NCBI GenBank assembly: GCA_024404655.1
Contig: JAKSPR010000020.1
Location: 1 to 16,378 of the forward strand
Length of the DNA stretch: 16,378 bases
Reading direction: 5' to 3'
Source: Clostridia bacterium
GTDB lineage: Bacteria > Bacillota > Clostridia > Oscillospirales > CAG-272
The stretch's first letter is position 1. Every line of letters begins with the position of its first letter. Positions 7,504 to 14,363 of this stretch are shown here, one piece after another. The notes below the pieces were generated by a model that searched no databases, had not been told where the DNA came from, and saw nothing but the letters and a program-made list of their open reading frames with translations. The translations under genes and the position numbers were made by a program.

Positions 7504-8720
7504 ACAGCAAGCAGATATTGCGTGTCATCGGGGAAATTGACGAAAGCTACATTGAAGAAGCGGCTCCCATGGAAGCAATACATTCCAAAAAGAAAAGTCT
7601 TTCCCCTGCTCTGGTTCGTTTGGGAGCAGCGGCAGCTTGTCTGTGTCTCATCGTTGTCAGCGCATTTGCAGTTCTTCTGAATATGAACCGGAATACGGTT
7701 CAGACGTGGACACCGGGATATACGGGGGGGCAGTATTTCCGTTACAGCGATTCCTCTGTCTGGCAGGCTGCCGACAGCATGGCGTGCCTTGACAGCGCGG
7801 CGATCCCCTACGCAATGACACGGTATTTTTCGGACAAGCGCAGTACGCTCGAAGCGGACGGGGTGATTCCCGTCATCGATACGCATCCGCTGTTTTCGCT
7901 GACGGCGCGGTACAAAGAAGACGGTTCCCTCTTCTATGTCGAGCTTCTCTGGAGCAGAAGAGGTGTCCGTGGAGTGGACGGCTACAGTGATCTGCGGGTC
8001 ATTGCAGGTGTGGAGGCGGTGCCGCTCATCGACGACTGTGTTCTGGTGGAGACTGACGAGAACGGAAAGGTAAAGGAACCCGGTGTTACCGCAACGAATC
8101 GCGGGGGCACTCTGATCTCCGCCCGCGGCGGGGAGAAAACGGAAAAAAGTCTGACCTATCAGAGGGAAAACGGCTGGTATCAGGTTTCGGGGTCCTGGAA
8201 CGACAGCTATGATAATGTTGTCAGGCTTCTTGACTGGTTCTTCGAGCATCCCATTGACTTTTCTCTGTTCCCCATGGATGCAGGAGATGAATATACGCTC
8301 TCTTCTCTTGCGGATGTTCCGGCGGCATTTTCCGGTATCCTGCCCGATTTTGCATCTTTCGGATTTCTGGAAGAAGTCGATTATGTCACGCTGAAAAACG
8401 GCGTACCTGTCCGCTTTGAAGGGCATTATGCGGCCCATGTCGATGAAGCGTTGATCAAAGGCGGAAACTACTATGAAGAAGACGGTTATTCGTCCATTCA
8501 CTGGTGTGTTCTTGCCGAACCCGACGTCTATGATCTTGAGCGATCCCTTGGAGATATTCAGACGCTGACCCGGGAGCAGGTGACGGAAATTCTTCTTAAC
8601 AAAGACAACAAAATCACCTTTCTGCAAGGAGAATATCTGATCATCGTCTATCCGGGGTACAAAAATCCGGAAAACATTGACGAAGCATGGGAGCTGATCG
8701 CATCGCTGAAAGAACGCTGA
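7500..8720 (+). CDS. Single-pass membrane protein, likely anti-sigma factor for cassette 2
   Basis: 406 residues: a cytoplasmic N-terminus with IGEIDESYIEEA (10-21), a Lys/Ser-rich stop before one membrane segment at about 41-61 (AACLCLIVVSAFAVLL), and an outside domain of about 340 residues. The N-terminus and membrane segment match the first cassette's membrane protein, while the outside domains differ strongly, as expected if the two sense different signals. The distal region (about 285-400) has an alternating strand and helix look, ending ENIDEAWELIASLKER. No known domain is recognised with confidence. No clear terminator follows; the next promoter is about 70 bases downstream. Confidence 0.72.
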   Translation: MNSKQILRVIGEIDESYIEEAAPMEAIHSKKKSLSPALVRLGAAAACLCLIVVSAFAVLLNMNRNTVQTWTPGYTGGQYFRYSDSSVWQAADSMACLDSAAIPYAMTRYFSDKRSTLEADGVIPVIDTHPLFSLTARYKEDGSLFYVELLWSRRGVRGVDGYSDLRVIAGVEAVPLIDDCVLVETDENGKVKEPGVTATNRGGTLISARGGEKTEKSLTYQRENGWYQVSGSWNDSYDNVVRLLDWFFEHPIDFSLFPMDAGDEYTLSSLADVPAAFSGILPDFASFGFLEEVDYVTLKNGVPVRFEGHYAAHVDEALIKGGNYYEEDGYSSIHWCVLAEPDVYDLERSLGDIQTLTREQVTEILLNKDNKITFLQGEYLIIVYPGYKNPENIDEAWELIASLKER

Positions 8721-8790
8721 TTATGACCGCGGATCATCGGAGCTGGCATATCCGGCAGCACTTATGAAGAAACCGCAAGAAACCTCCGCA

Positions 8791-8819
8791 TTGTATCTTA
8801 ATCGGTGTCATGCTACAAT
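8791..8819 (+). promoter_or_regulatory. Promoter upstream of the glycosyltransferase
   Basis: The -35 is TTGTAT (8791-8796), the spacer is 17 bases, and the -10 is TACAAT (8814-8819) with an extended TG at 8811-8812. Transcription would start near 8826. Confidence 0.65.
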
Positions 8820-8847
8820 GAGAGCATCAGATGAAAGGAAACTTTCG

Positions 8848-8871
8848 ATGTGCGAAAGTTATGGTCATTAG
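8848..8871 (+). CDS. Possible 7-codon leader peptide coupled to the glycosyltransferase start
   Basis: ATG at 8848 is the best-placed start after AAAGGAA (8834-8840, 7 bases away). It encodes MCESYGH and stops with TAG at 8869-8871. One base later is the ATG (8873) of the natural glycosyltransferase N-terminus, which has no Shine-Dalgarno of its own. The layout fits reinitiation coupling. It is very short, so chance is a real alternative. Confidence 0.3.
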   Translation: MCESYGH

Positions 8872-10151
8872 CATGTCAGTCATTGAGATTTTCAACCGCG
8901 TCATTCTTGTATTGTTCTTCGTATGTTATTCCTATCAGTTTTTCTATATTGCGGTATCTCTTTTGCCCAGGCGGAAAAAGAACGGGACGGGGGGGGCCAT
9001 GGGTCCCCTCTGCGCGGATTGCGGTTCTGATCGCAGCACGGAATGAAGCACAGGTGATCGGCGGGCTGCTTGACAGCATTGCGGATCAGGATTATCCGGC
9101 GGAGCTGGTCCGTGTCTTCGTTGCTGCCGACAACTGCACCGACCGGACAGCCTCCGTAGCGCGGGCTCACGGAGCAGAGGTCTTCACCCGTTTTGACAGG
9201 GAGCATGTGGGGAAAGGCTATGTATTACAGTTTCTCCTTGACCGCATTGAAAGCCTTTCGGGTCTTGACAGTTTTGATGCATTTGTGGTTCTGGATGCCG
9301 ACAATATCCTTGATCACGGATTTCTGACAGCCATAACGAAAACCCATTCTTCGGGATATGAGATCGTCACCTGTTACCGGAATTCCAAGAACTACGGTGA
9401 CAACTGGATCAGTGCGGGATATGCGCTGTGGTTTTTGCGGGAAGCACAGTACTTAAACGGTGCTAGGATGCGTTTGGGCGTCTCCTGCGCCGTATCCGGG
9501 ACAGGATTTCTGTTTTCACGGGAGGTTCTGCGGATGTGCAGCGGCTGGCCCTTTCATCTTCTGACGGAGGATATCGAATTCACGGCAGACAACCTGCTGC
9601 GCGGGGTGAAGATCGGCTACAGCCGGGATGCGGTACTCTATGATGAACAGCCGACAGATTTCATGCAATCCTATCATCAGCGTCTGCGGTGGGCGCGGGG
9701 ATATTTACAGGTTTTCGGCAAATACGGAAAACATCTGTTGTCCGGAATCCTCCGCGGCAGCTTCTCCTGTTTTGATATGACGATGAACATTCTGCCCATG
9801 GCTTTGCTTTCCGGGACGGGGCTTATCGTGAATCTGACTGCCGGGATCCTTGGTGCTGCCGGCGGCGGCGTACTGCCGGTGCTTCTTGCCGCGCTGAAAA
9901 CCTTCGGCGGATTTCTGGGGACCCTGTTTATCATCGGTCTGATCACGACGGTCACGGAATGGAAGCAGATTCACGCGCCGACACCGGCAAAGCTGCGTGC
10001 GGTTTTCACCTTTCCGTTCTTTATGCTCACCTATCTTCCCATCTGCGCGGCAGCCCTGTTTGTCACTCCTGACTGGAAGCCGATCCGTCACTGCCGGTCA
10101 CTGGGACTGCGGGAAATCGAAGAAAACGGACAGGAAAACAGACATTTCTGA
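8850..10151 (+). CDS. Family 2 membrane glycosyltransferase (frame broken near the N-terminus)
   Basis: The intact frame from GTG 8850 encodes 433 residues, but only residues from about 55 onward look like the family. Processive GT2 motifs are clear: AARNE (62-66), DNCTDRT (94-100), VLDADN (147-152, the DxD metal site), TEDIEFT (239-245, catalytic base) and QRLRWARG (277-284, the QxxRW acceptor motif). Several C-terminal membrane segments follow (about 308-345, 350-370 and 385-404). The enzyme should transfer a nucleotide-sugar residue to a growing glycan at the inner face of the membrane. The first 50 residues in this frame replace the natural N-terminal helix found in the neighbouring frame, so this start is probably not the functional one. 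It is followed by a phosphodiester glycosidase-domain gene, suggesting a surface-glycan role. Sugar specificity is unknown. Confidence 0.85.
   Translation: MRKLWSLACQSLRFSTASFLYCSSYVIPISFSILRYLFCPGGKRTGRGGPWVPSARIAVLIAARNEAQVIGGLLDSIADQDYPAELVRVFVAADNCTDRTASVARAHGAEVFTRFDREHVGKGYVLQFLLDRIESLSGLDSFDAFVVLDADNILDHGFLTAITKTHSSGYEIVTCYRNSKNYGDNWISAGYALWFLREAQYLNGARMRLGVSCAVSGTGFLFSREVLRMCSGWPFHLLTEDIEFTADNLLRGVKIGYSRDAVLYDEQPTDFMQSYHQRLRWARGYLQVFGKYGKHLLSGILRGSFSCFDMTMNILPMALLSGTGLIVNLTAGILGAAGGGVLPVLLAALKTFGGFLGTLFIIGLITTVTEWKQIHAPTPAKLRAVFTFPFFMLTYLPICAAALFVTPDWKPIRHCRSLGLREIEENGQENRHF
8873..9046 (+). pseudogene. Natural N-terminus of the glycosyltransferase, in a different frame from the catalytic part
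   Basis: From ATG 8873 this frame reads MSVIEIFNRVILVLFFVC and continues through YSYQFFYIAVSLLPRRKK, the hydrophobic N-terminal helix typical of clostridial membrane GT2 enzymes. After the G8 tract (8989-8996) it loses similarity and stops at 9044-9046. Removing one G joins it to the catalytic frame, giving a 425-residue protein with the expected IAVLIAARNE region directly after the basic linker. The gene is therefore either frameshifted, phase-variable, or subject to slippage, or the tract is miscounted. In-frame ATGs at 8831 and 8861 are weaker start choices. Confidence 0.65.
8989..8996 (+). repeat. Homopolymeric G8 tract at the glycosyltransferase frame break
   Basis: Eight consecutive G lie exactly where the hydrophobic N-terminal frame and the catalytic frame must be joined. 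Seven or ten G would restore a single reading frame. Confidence 0.9.
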
Positions 10152-10211
10152 CGAAAATTTTTCATTTGGGCGAAATATTCATAAAATCGTCATACTTTAT
10201 CGTCTCCGCTG

Positions 10212-10220
10212 TGATAAAAT
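10212..10220 (+). promoter_or_regulatory. Possible extended -10 for the phosphodiester glycosidase gene
   Basis: TGATAAAAT is a TGn-extended -10 with one mismatch to TATAAT. No convincing -35 lies 16-18 bases upstream. It would give a 5' leader of about 130 bases. The rest of the 10152-10356 gap is AT-rich at first and shows no clear terminator or other element. Confidence 0.35.
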
Positions 10221-10356
10221 ATTCTTTAGACTTTATATGTTTTTCCGGGAACAAAATCGGATTTTCTGCGTCTAATGTAAGAGCACAGATGATTGATGCC
10301 GGAGGCGGGGATAATCCGCATCTGGCCCGGACCAAACTGACAGGGAGAACTACACC

Positions 10357-11886
10357 GTGAATCAGGATTTCAACCATAAGGAACAGCCAAACACAGCTAA
10401 TGTCTCCGCAAACAAAAAAACGGAACAAACCACGGATCTGCATCAGATCCCTGATCTGACGGATTTTTCCGACATCTTTGAAGCATTGCCCGAAGATGAC
10501 GCGGACAAAACGCCAGACGCTGACAGCGTGGAGAAATCCGCAGATACTGCACAGGACATTGCGTGGAACTTTCCTTCGCCGCAGCCGGAGGAAACGTCTG
10601 CGGACAATCAATCCATCCGGTTTGATCTTTTTGAAGATGATGAAGCTGACAATGCTGCAGATAGTGTACAGATTACCGGCGATACAGCACCGGGGCAGGA
10701 CAATTCCGAGCGCTATCGTGCAAAGACGAGGAAAAAACGCAGAGCCCTTGCCGTGATCATTCCCTGCGCCTTTGTGCTCTGCATGCTGCTTGGCTATCTC
10801 ACCGTTGTTTTTGCACCGATCCCCTTCGTGCGCAAATGGCGGGATATCTACATTGAGACAGCCATGACAACCGGCGACCACCAATGGCTGGCCACCGCAA
10901 TTATTCCGGGATACATCATAAACGAGGTCATGAACGTGGAGACCGACCAGACCATCATCGGTGGTATCGGCAATCTGACCCACGATACCGCGGAGCCGGA
11001 TGACCCCACCCATCCTCTTGTGCCGGATAATGATCCCGCAGTAACCGATGATAACCCCTCCGGAGAACATCCGCATGTACCGGATCCGCCGAAACAGGAA
11101 ACCGATATTCTCAAGTTAAACACTCTGGAAGTGGGCAAAAAGGACTACGCCGGGAACAAGGTGCTTCTCATCGACAAAGAAGAAGGACTTTATGTTGCGG
11201 AAATCTCCACGCTCAGCTATAAAGGCCGCGTCATGCTGATCGACGATCCCTCCCGCATTTTCGTGGGTACGACACCGGAGAAGAAGACCCGCGGCTACCG
11301 CATCCGCGAAATGGCGAATTACTACGGCGGGATCATCGCAGGCATCAACGCCAGCGGCTTCAACGATCCCAACGACAGCGGCGACGGCAAGGATATCATC
11401 GGATTCTGTATGTCGGAAGGCGCTACCTGGGGGTATTACACCTCCAGCATGGCGAGCATCGTTCTGACAAAAGACAATCATCTGGTAGTCGGCTACATCA
11501 GCGACTGGAGTTCCTGGAACATCCGGGACGGTATGCAGTTCGGTCCTGTGCTGATCGCAGACGGCGAGCAGATTGTGGACAGCAAGAGCACCGCCGGCTA
11601 TGGCATCCATCCCCGTACTGCCATCGGGCAGAGAGAAGACGGTGTCATCATCCTGCTGGTCATTGACGGGCGCGATCCGCTCTATTCCATCGGCTGCACG
11701 GTGGGTGATCTTTCCGGGATCATGGCATCCTACGGTGCGGTCAACGCCGGATGCTGCGACGGCGGTTCCTCCTGTGTGCTGATGTATAATGACGAAGTGC
11801 TCAATCACAACAGCTCCGCCAATCCCACCTACGGCAGACGTCTGCCGAATGCGTTTCTTGTCCGCAGCAAAAAAACAGAAGAATAA
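10357..11886 (+). CDS. Membrane-anchored phosphodiester glycosidase (NAGPA/PF09992-type) domain protein
   Basis: 509 residues from GTG 10357 (AGGGAG at 10342-10347, 9 bases upstream). Residues 1-120 are acidic and low-complexity and should be cytoplasmic; RAKTRKKRR (121-129) precedes one membrane segment (about 130-152). A Pro/Asp-rich outside linker (about 205-250) leads to the catalytic-type domain at about 290-503. Family landmarks are AGINASGF (328-335), HPRTAIGQ (418-425), VIDGRD (435-440) and VNAGCCDGGSS (462-472), the last a variant of the usual NLDGGGS. The family includes the enzyme that uncovers mannose-6-phosphate and bacterial proteins linked to exopolysaccharide. An outside role in trimming phosphodiester-linked glycan is likely but unproven. 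It follows the glycosyltransferase on the same strand and ends at a strong terminator. Confidence 0.88.
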   Translation: MNQDFNHKEQPNTANVSANKKTEQTTDLHQIPDLTDFSDIFEALPEDDADKTPDADSVEKSADTAQDIAWNFPSPQPEETSADNQSIRFDLFEDDEADNAADSVQITGDTAPGQDNSERYRAKTRKKRRALAVIIPCAFVLCMLLGYLTVVFAPIPFVRKWRDIYIETAMTTGDHQWLATAIIPGYIINEVMNVETDQTIIGGIGNLTHDTAEPDDPTHPLVPDNDPAVTDDNPSGEHPHVPDPPKQETDILKLNTLEVGKKDYAGNKVLLIDKEEGLYVAEISTLSYKGRVMLIDDPSRIFVGTTPEKKTRGYRIREMANYYGGIIAGINASGFNDPNDSGDGKDIIGFCMSEGATWGYYTSSMASIVLTKDNHLVVGYISDWSSWNIRDGMQFGPVLIADGEQIVDSKSTAGYGIHPRTAIGQREDGVIILLVIDGRDPLYSIGCTVGDLSGIMASYGAVNAGCCDGGSSCVLMYNDEVLNHNSSANPTYGRRLPNAFLVRSKKTEE

Positions 11887-11890
11887 TCAG

Positions 11891-11926
11891 AACCCCCCGC
11901 TTTTTTGGGAAGCGGGGGGTTTGTTG
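11891..11926 (+). terminator. Strong intrinsic terminator between convergent genes
   Basis: A perfect 12-bp stem, AACCCCCCGCTT (11891-11902) with AAGCGGGGGGTT (11910-11921), with a 7-base loop and a T-rich tail on the plus strand. The minus-strand gene ends 7 bases away, so the hairpin may also slow transcription coming the other way, although its minus-strand tail is not a clean T run. Confidence 0.88.
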
Positions 11927-11928
11927 TA

Positions 11929-12483
11929 TTATCCGGGTATTTCGGGATATTCTCCCTTGGGGTTAAGACTGCGCAGATAGGAAAAAGTCTTTTCTTCTCC
12001 CTGCTCTGCCAGCATGGTGAGAAGATAACGGATGAGGGCGGCTGTCTTCGGGTGCATTTCCGATGCATCGGGACCGCCGTTAAAATACTGCAGGGCGTGT
12101 GCATCCGTATAGTCTTTGCCGCGATAGATTTTAGAAGCGGCAACGCGATCACAGAACATCTCCATGACATAGCGGAGGGGCATCTTGACGGGCATATTGG
12201 TCCTTGTGACCTCGGAGAAATCGCGCCAGTATTCAAAGTGATGGCGGTTTCTGCCCTTATGGTGCAGCCATGCGGCGGAGTAGCCCTTCTCTTCCCGTTC
12301 TGCGGCGTTGGGGGATCTTCGTCCCTGAAAATACCTTGCGCCTGTCCAGAATTCCGTCGGAGAATACTTGGACAGATCATGAAAGAGTCCCTGAAAGCCG
12401 ATACCGGCTTTGAAACAGTGCTCGATCACCTTATGTCTGTGTCTTGTGATGACGGAAAAATGCCGCAGCGGATGGAATGCCAT
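11929..12483 (-). CDS. DUF5662-like protein
   Basis: 184 residues. The start at 12483 is supported by AAAGGGAG 9 bases upstream and by a promoter whose predicted start site is just before it; an upstream in-frame ATG at 12525 would lie inside the promoter. The sequence is rich in paired His and acidic residues: HDLSKYSPTEF (His35-Asp36), HHKGRNRHH (74-82) and MFCDRVAASKIY (Asp112), which resemble a metal-binding HD-like helical protein. This pattern matches DUF5662 proteins of Clostridia as I remember them. The biochemical function is unknown. There is no signal peptide or membrane segment. Confidence 0.75.
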   Translation of the reverse strand: MAFHPLRHFSVITRHRHKVIEHCFKAGIGFQGLFHDLSKYSPTEFWTGARYFQGRRSPNAAEREEKGYSAAWLHHKGRNRHHFEYWRDFSEVTRTNMPVKMPLRYVMEMFCDRVAASKIYRGKDYTDAHALQYFNGGPDASEMHPKTAALIRYLLTMLAEQGEEKTFSYLRSLNPKGEYPEIPG

Positions 12484-12513
12484 AGATTCACGCTCCCTTT
12501 GTAAGATGCACCT

Positions 12514-12542
12514 ATTATAGCACAAATCGGGAGTATCGTCAA
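12514..12542 (-). promoter_or_regulatory. Promoter of the DUF5662-like gene
   Basis: On the minus strand the -35 is TTGACG (12542-12537), the spacer is 17 bases, and the -10 is a perfect TATAAT (12519-12514) preceded by TGC (extended -10). The predicted start is near 12507, giving a leader of about 24 bases. Confidence 0.85.
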
Positions 12543-12553
12543 CATAAGAGAAT

Positions 12554-12583
12554 CAAAAAAACGTCAGCCGGATTGGCTGACGT
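12554..12583 (-). terminator. Intrinsic terminator of the small helical protein gene
   Basis: A perfect 9-bp stem (ACGTCAGCC at 12561-12569 with GGCTGACGT at 12575-12583) with a 5-base loop, followed on the minus strand by seven T (12560-12554). It separates the gene from the downstream promoter. Confidence 0.88.
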
Positions 12584-12596
12584 TTTTCTGTGCGGA

Positions 12597-13031
12597 TTAC
12601 AGGTACTGTGCGATATCTTTTGTGAGGTTCTGTTCAGCTGTGATAAGTTCCTTTGCGGTATTTTTGGAGGCCTCATCGGCGGCGGTGTACTGATTGAGAT
12701 AGCGGTTGAGGGATTTGACGCCCATATTGCAGCCATCGGTCATAAGGTCTGCGACGGTCTTATCGGAATCGTGCATGGCGAGCATCATATTCGTTTTGAT
12801 CCAGGACATGCTCTGGGCAACGGGGTTCGGGTTCTTGCCGTCATCGTGAAAGCGATCGAGCTGAGTCTGAATATCGCTTTTCAACTTTTCATGGGTGTTT
12901 TTACAGTCGGTAAGTTTCTGTTTGAACTGGGCATCGGAGACATTATCAAGGACGTCGTCGATGGAGGCGATGCCCATGCGGGCACCTGCGTCACATTCAC
13001 GCAGAAGTTTGATGGTATCCTGTTCGATCAT
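12597..13031 (-). CDS. Small all-helical protein, possibly ferritin-like four-helix bundle
   Basis: 144 residues, almost entirely predicted helix with amphipathic spacing: an N-terminal helix with LLRECDAGARMGIASIDDVL, a second with KLTDCKNTHEKLKSDI, a third after the turn DDGKNPNPVAQSMSW, and a fourth with GVKSLNRYLNQYTAADE. This resembles small clostridial four-helix-bundle proteins of the ferritin-like/DUF2383 kind, but a complete di-iron ExxH set is not evident, so no activity is assigned. The start is supported by an AAGGAAAGGAAGGA run about 9 bases upstream. It is a single-gene unit with its own terminator. The 13032-13249 gap to the divergent amidase gene holds both genes' control signals and nothing else recognised. 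Confidence 0.65.
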   Translation of the reverse strand: MIEQDTIKLLRECDAGARMGIASIDDVLDNVSDAQFKQKLTDCKNTHEKLKSDIQTQLDRFHDDGKNPNPVAQSMSWIKTNMMLAMHDSDKTVADLMTDGCNMGVKSLNRYLNQYTAADEASKNTAKELITAEQNLTKDIAQYL

Positions 13032-13192
13032 GGTTTTTTATCCTTCCTTTCCTTGGTTTGTATTCACAGGATACCCCATACGGGCGTAAACTATACATGG
13101 AAAGCCGCATCTTCAAAAAAGATACAAACGATGTTTACATTCCGGTCTTATTTCCGAAAAGAAAGCGAACCGGATTGTTTTCGTTCTCTGCT

Positions 13193-13221
13193 TTGATTTT
13201 TATCAGAATCCGTGATACAAT
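13193..13221 (+). promoter_or_regulatory. Promoter of the amidase gene
   Basis: The -35 is TTGATT (13193-13198), the spacer is 17 bases, and the -10 is TACAAT (13216-13221) with an extended TG at 13213-13214. It sits 28 bases before the ATG. Confidence 0.75.
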
Positions 13222-13249
13222 CCTTCCCCGATGAAAGGAAGTGTTATAT

Positions 13250-14014
13250 ATGAAAATCATCCTGGATGCCGGGCATGTGACGGGGTACAACCGCAGCCCT
13301 GTCTATCCGCAGTATTCTGAAGGCACGGCGATGTGGCGGCTTTATCAGCTCCTGCGGGCGGAACTTCTTGGCATGGGGTACTCCGTCGTCGGGACAAGAG
13401 GGAATCCGGCGAAGGATATGGAAGTTTGGCAAAGGGGACAGGCGGCTGGCAGCGCGGACCTCTTTTTATCGCTGCATTCCAATGCATGCGGGGATTCTTC
13501 TGTACGCAGAATCGTGGCGATTCCGCCGTTCTGCGACAGAAACGGAGTTCATCGGCTGGCAAAAGAGCTGGCGGCAGGTGTTTCGGATATAATGAACATC
13601 GGGGAAGCACCGCAGATCTACACAAGGACCTACCGGGATTCCGCCGGGGTTGAGCGGGATTACTACGGGGTCATCCGCGGAGCTGTCTCTGCGGGGTGTA
13701 TGCGTCCGCTGATTCTGGAACACAGTTTTCACACAAACAGAGAAAGTGCGCTGTGGCTGTCAAAAGATGGTAATCTCGCTCTGCTTGCGAAGCGGGAAGC
13801 GGTGGTGATCAGAGATTTTCTCGGTCTGCCTGGGACAGGACCCGATGGGGCGCGCGGATATGCGGTCGGGGATTTTTATACCGTCAGAGCCGGGGATCGT
13901 TATTCGGACGGGCGGGCCGTGGCGGCATTTGCTATCGGGCGGCAGTATCGGGTCGCGCGTGTTCTGCCAGAGCGGATTTTATTAGAGGGCATCAATTCCT
14001 GGGTTCTTGTCTGA
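13250..14014 (+). CDS. N-acetylmuramoyl-L-alanine amidase (Amidase_3 type), endolysin-like
   Basis: A 254-residue zinc amidase that should cut the bond between muramic acid and the peptide stem in peptidoglycan. The fold's zinc ligands and catalytic Glu are visible: DAGH (His9), SEGT (Glu24), SLHSNA (His76) and LEHSFHTN (Glu157). Residues about 205-254 (GDFYTVRAGDRYSDGR to GINSWVLV) form a small beta domain like those at the C-terminus of phage endolysins and are probably for wall binding. There is no signal peptide or membrane segment, so it would need a holin or lysis to reach the wall, which supports a phage-type origin. ATG 13250 is chosen with AAAGGAAG 8 bases upstream; the GTG at 13241 lies in that site. 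Confidence 0.9.
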   Translation: MKIILDAGHVTGYNRSPVYPQYSEGTAMWRLYQLLRAELLGMGYSVVGTRGNPAKDMEVWQRGQAAGSADLFLSLHSNACGDSSVRRIVAIPPFCDRNGVHRLAKELAAGVSDIMNIGEAPQIYTRTYRDSAGVERDYYGVIRGAVSAGCMRPLILEHSFHTNRESALWLSKDGNLALLAKREAVVIRDFLGLPGTGPDGARGYAVGDFYTVRAGDRYSDGRAVAAFAIGRQYRVARVLPERILLEGINSWVLV

Positions 14015-14099
14015 TTTTTCTTTTTTGCCTGTGTAGGTTTCCCTGGAAGTGCGCATACTATAAAACGGGAAACAGATAACGAAAGGAGTGTTCTTTCTG

Positions 14100-14219
14100 A
14101 TGGTCGGATTTATCATCGGGATGATGGTCGGGGGAACGGTTTCCACCTTTATGCTCTGTGCCATCATCTGCGGCGCGGAAGCTGACAAAGCTGCGCATCA
14201 CAAAGAAACCGGGAAGTGA
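14100..14219 (+). CDS. 39-residue membrane peptide (DUF3789-like)
   Basis: ATG 14100, with AAAGGAG (14082-14088) 11 bases upstream, encodes MVGFIIGMMVGGTVSTFMLC and then a hydrophobic end and a short charged tail (AEADKAAHHKETGK). It is one membrane helix with a Gly-rich GxxxxGG zipper. It resembles the tiny DUF3789 proteins often found in prophages and conjugative elements; that assignment is from memory of the family. It lies 85 bases after the endolysin-like amidase with no clear terminator between, so it may be cotranscribed. Confidence 0.7.
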   Translation: MVGFIIGMMVGGTVSTFMLCAIICGAEADKAAHHKETGK

Positions 14220-14279
14220 CTAAAGCATCGGCTTTTTTGCAGATATTCGGAAATGTCCGTTAATCATTCGTCTGTCTGC

Positions 14280-14309
14280 TTGACGTGTGCGGGGATTCTG
14301 TGTTATAAT
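14280..14309 (+). promoter_or_regulatory. Promoter of the six-hairpin glycosidase gene
   Basis: The -35 is TTGACG (14280-14285), the spacer is 18 bases, and the -10 is a perfect TATAAT (14304-14309) with an extended TG at 14301-14302. Its position rules out the in-frame ATG at 14253 as the usual start. Confidence 0.85.
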
Positions 14310-14363
14310 ACCCGAAAACCAGCGGGGGATTCTCCTTTCCGCCATGACAAAGGATGGTATGTT

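Noticed and set aside
7092..8627. Antisense open frame of 511 residues on the minus strand
   Set aside because: It lies opposite both the second sigma gene and its membrane partner, its sequence is Arg/Cys-rich with no recognisable domain, and it lacks a good start region. It is a shadow of the real genes.
10166..10360. Small upstream open frame of 64 residues before the phosphodiester glycosidase gene
   Set aside because: It has no ATG-linked Shine-Dalgarno, would begin upstream of the likely transcription start, and shows no protein-like pattern.
10162..11076. Antisense open frame of 304 residues opposite the acidic arm of the phosphodiester glycosidase protein
   Set aside because: It has no domain or start signals and covers the low-complexity part of a well supported gene.
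11905..12504. Plus-strand open frame of 199 residues over the DUF5662-like gene
   Set aside because: The minus-strand gene has a strong promoter, ribosome binding site and family-like His motifs; the plus frame has none and begins inside a terminator region.
14222..14236. Mini-terminator after the DUF3789-like peptide (AAAGC ATCG GCTTTTTT)
   Set aside because: The stem is only 5 bp with little GC; it may contribute, but it is too weak to annotate as a terminator.
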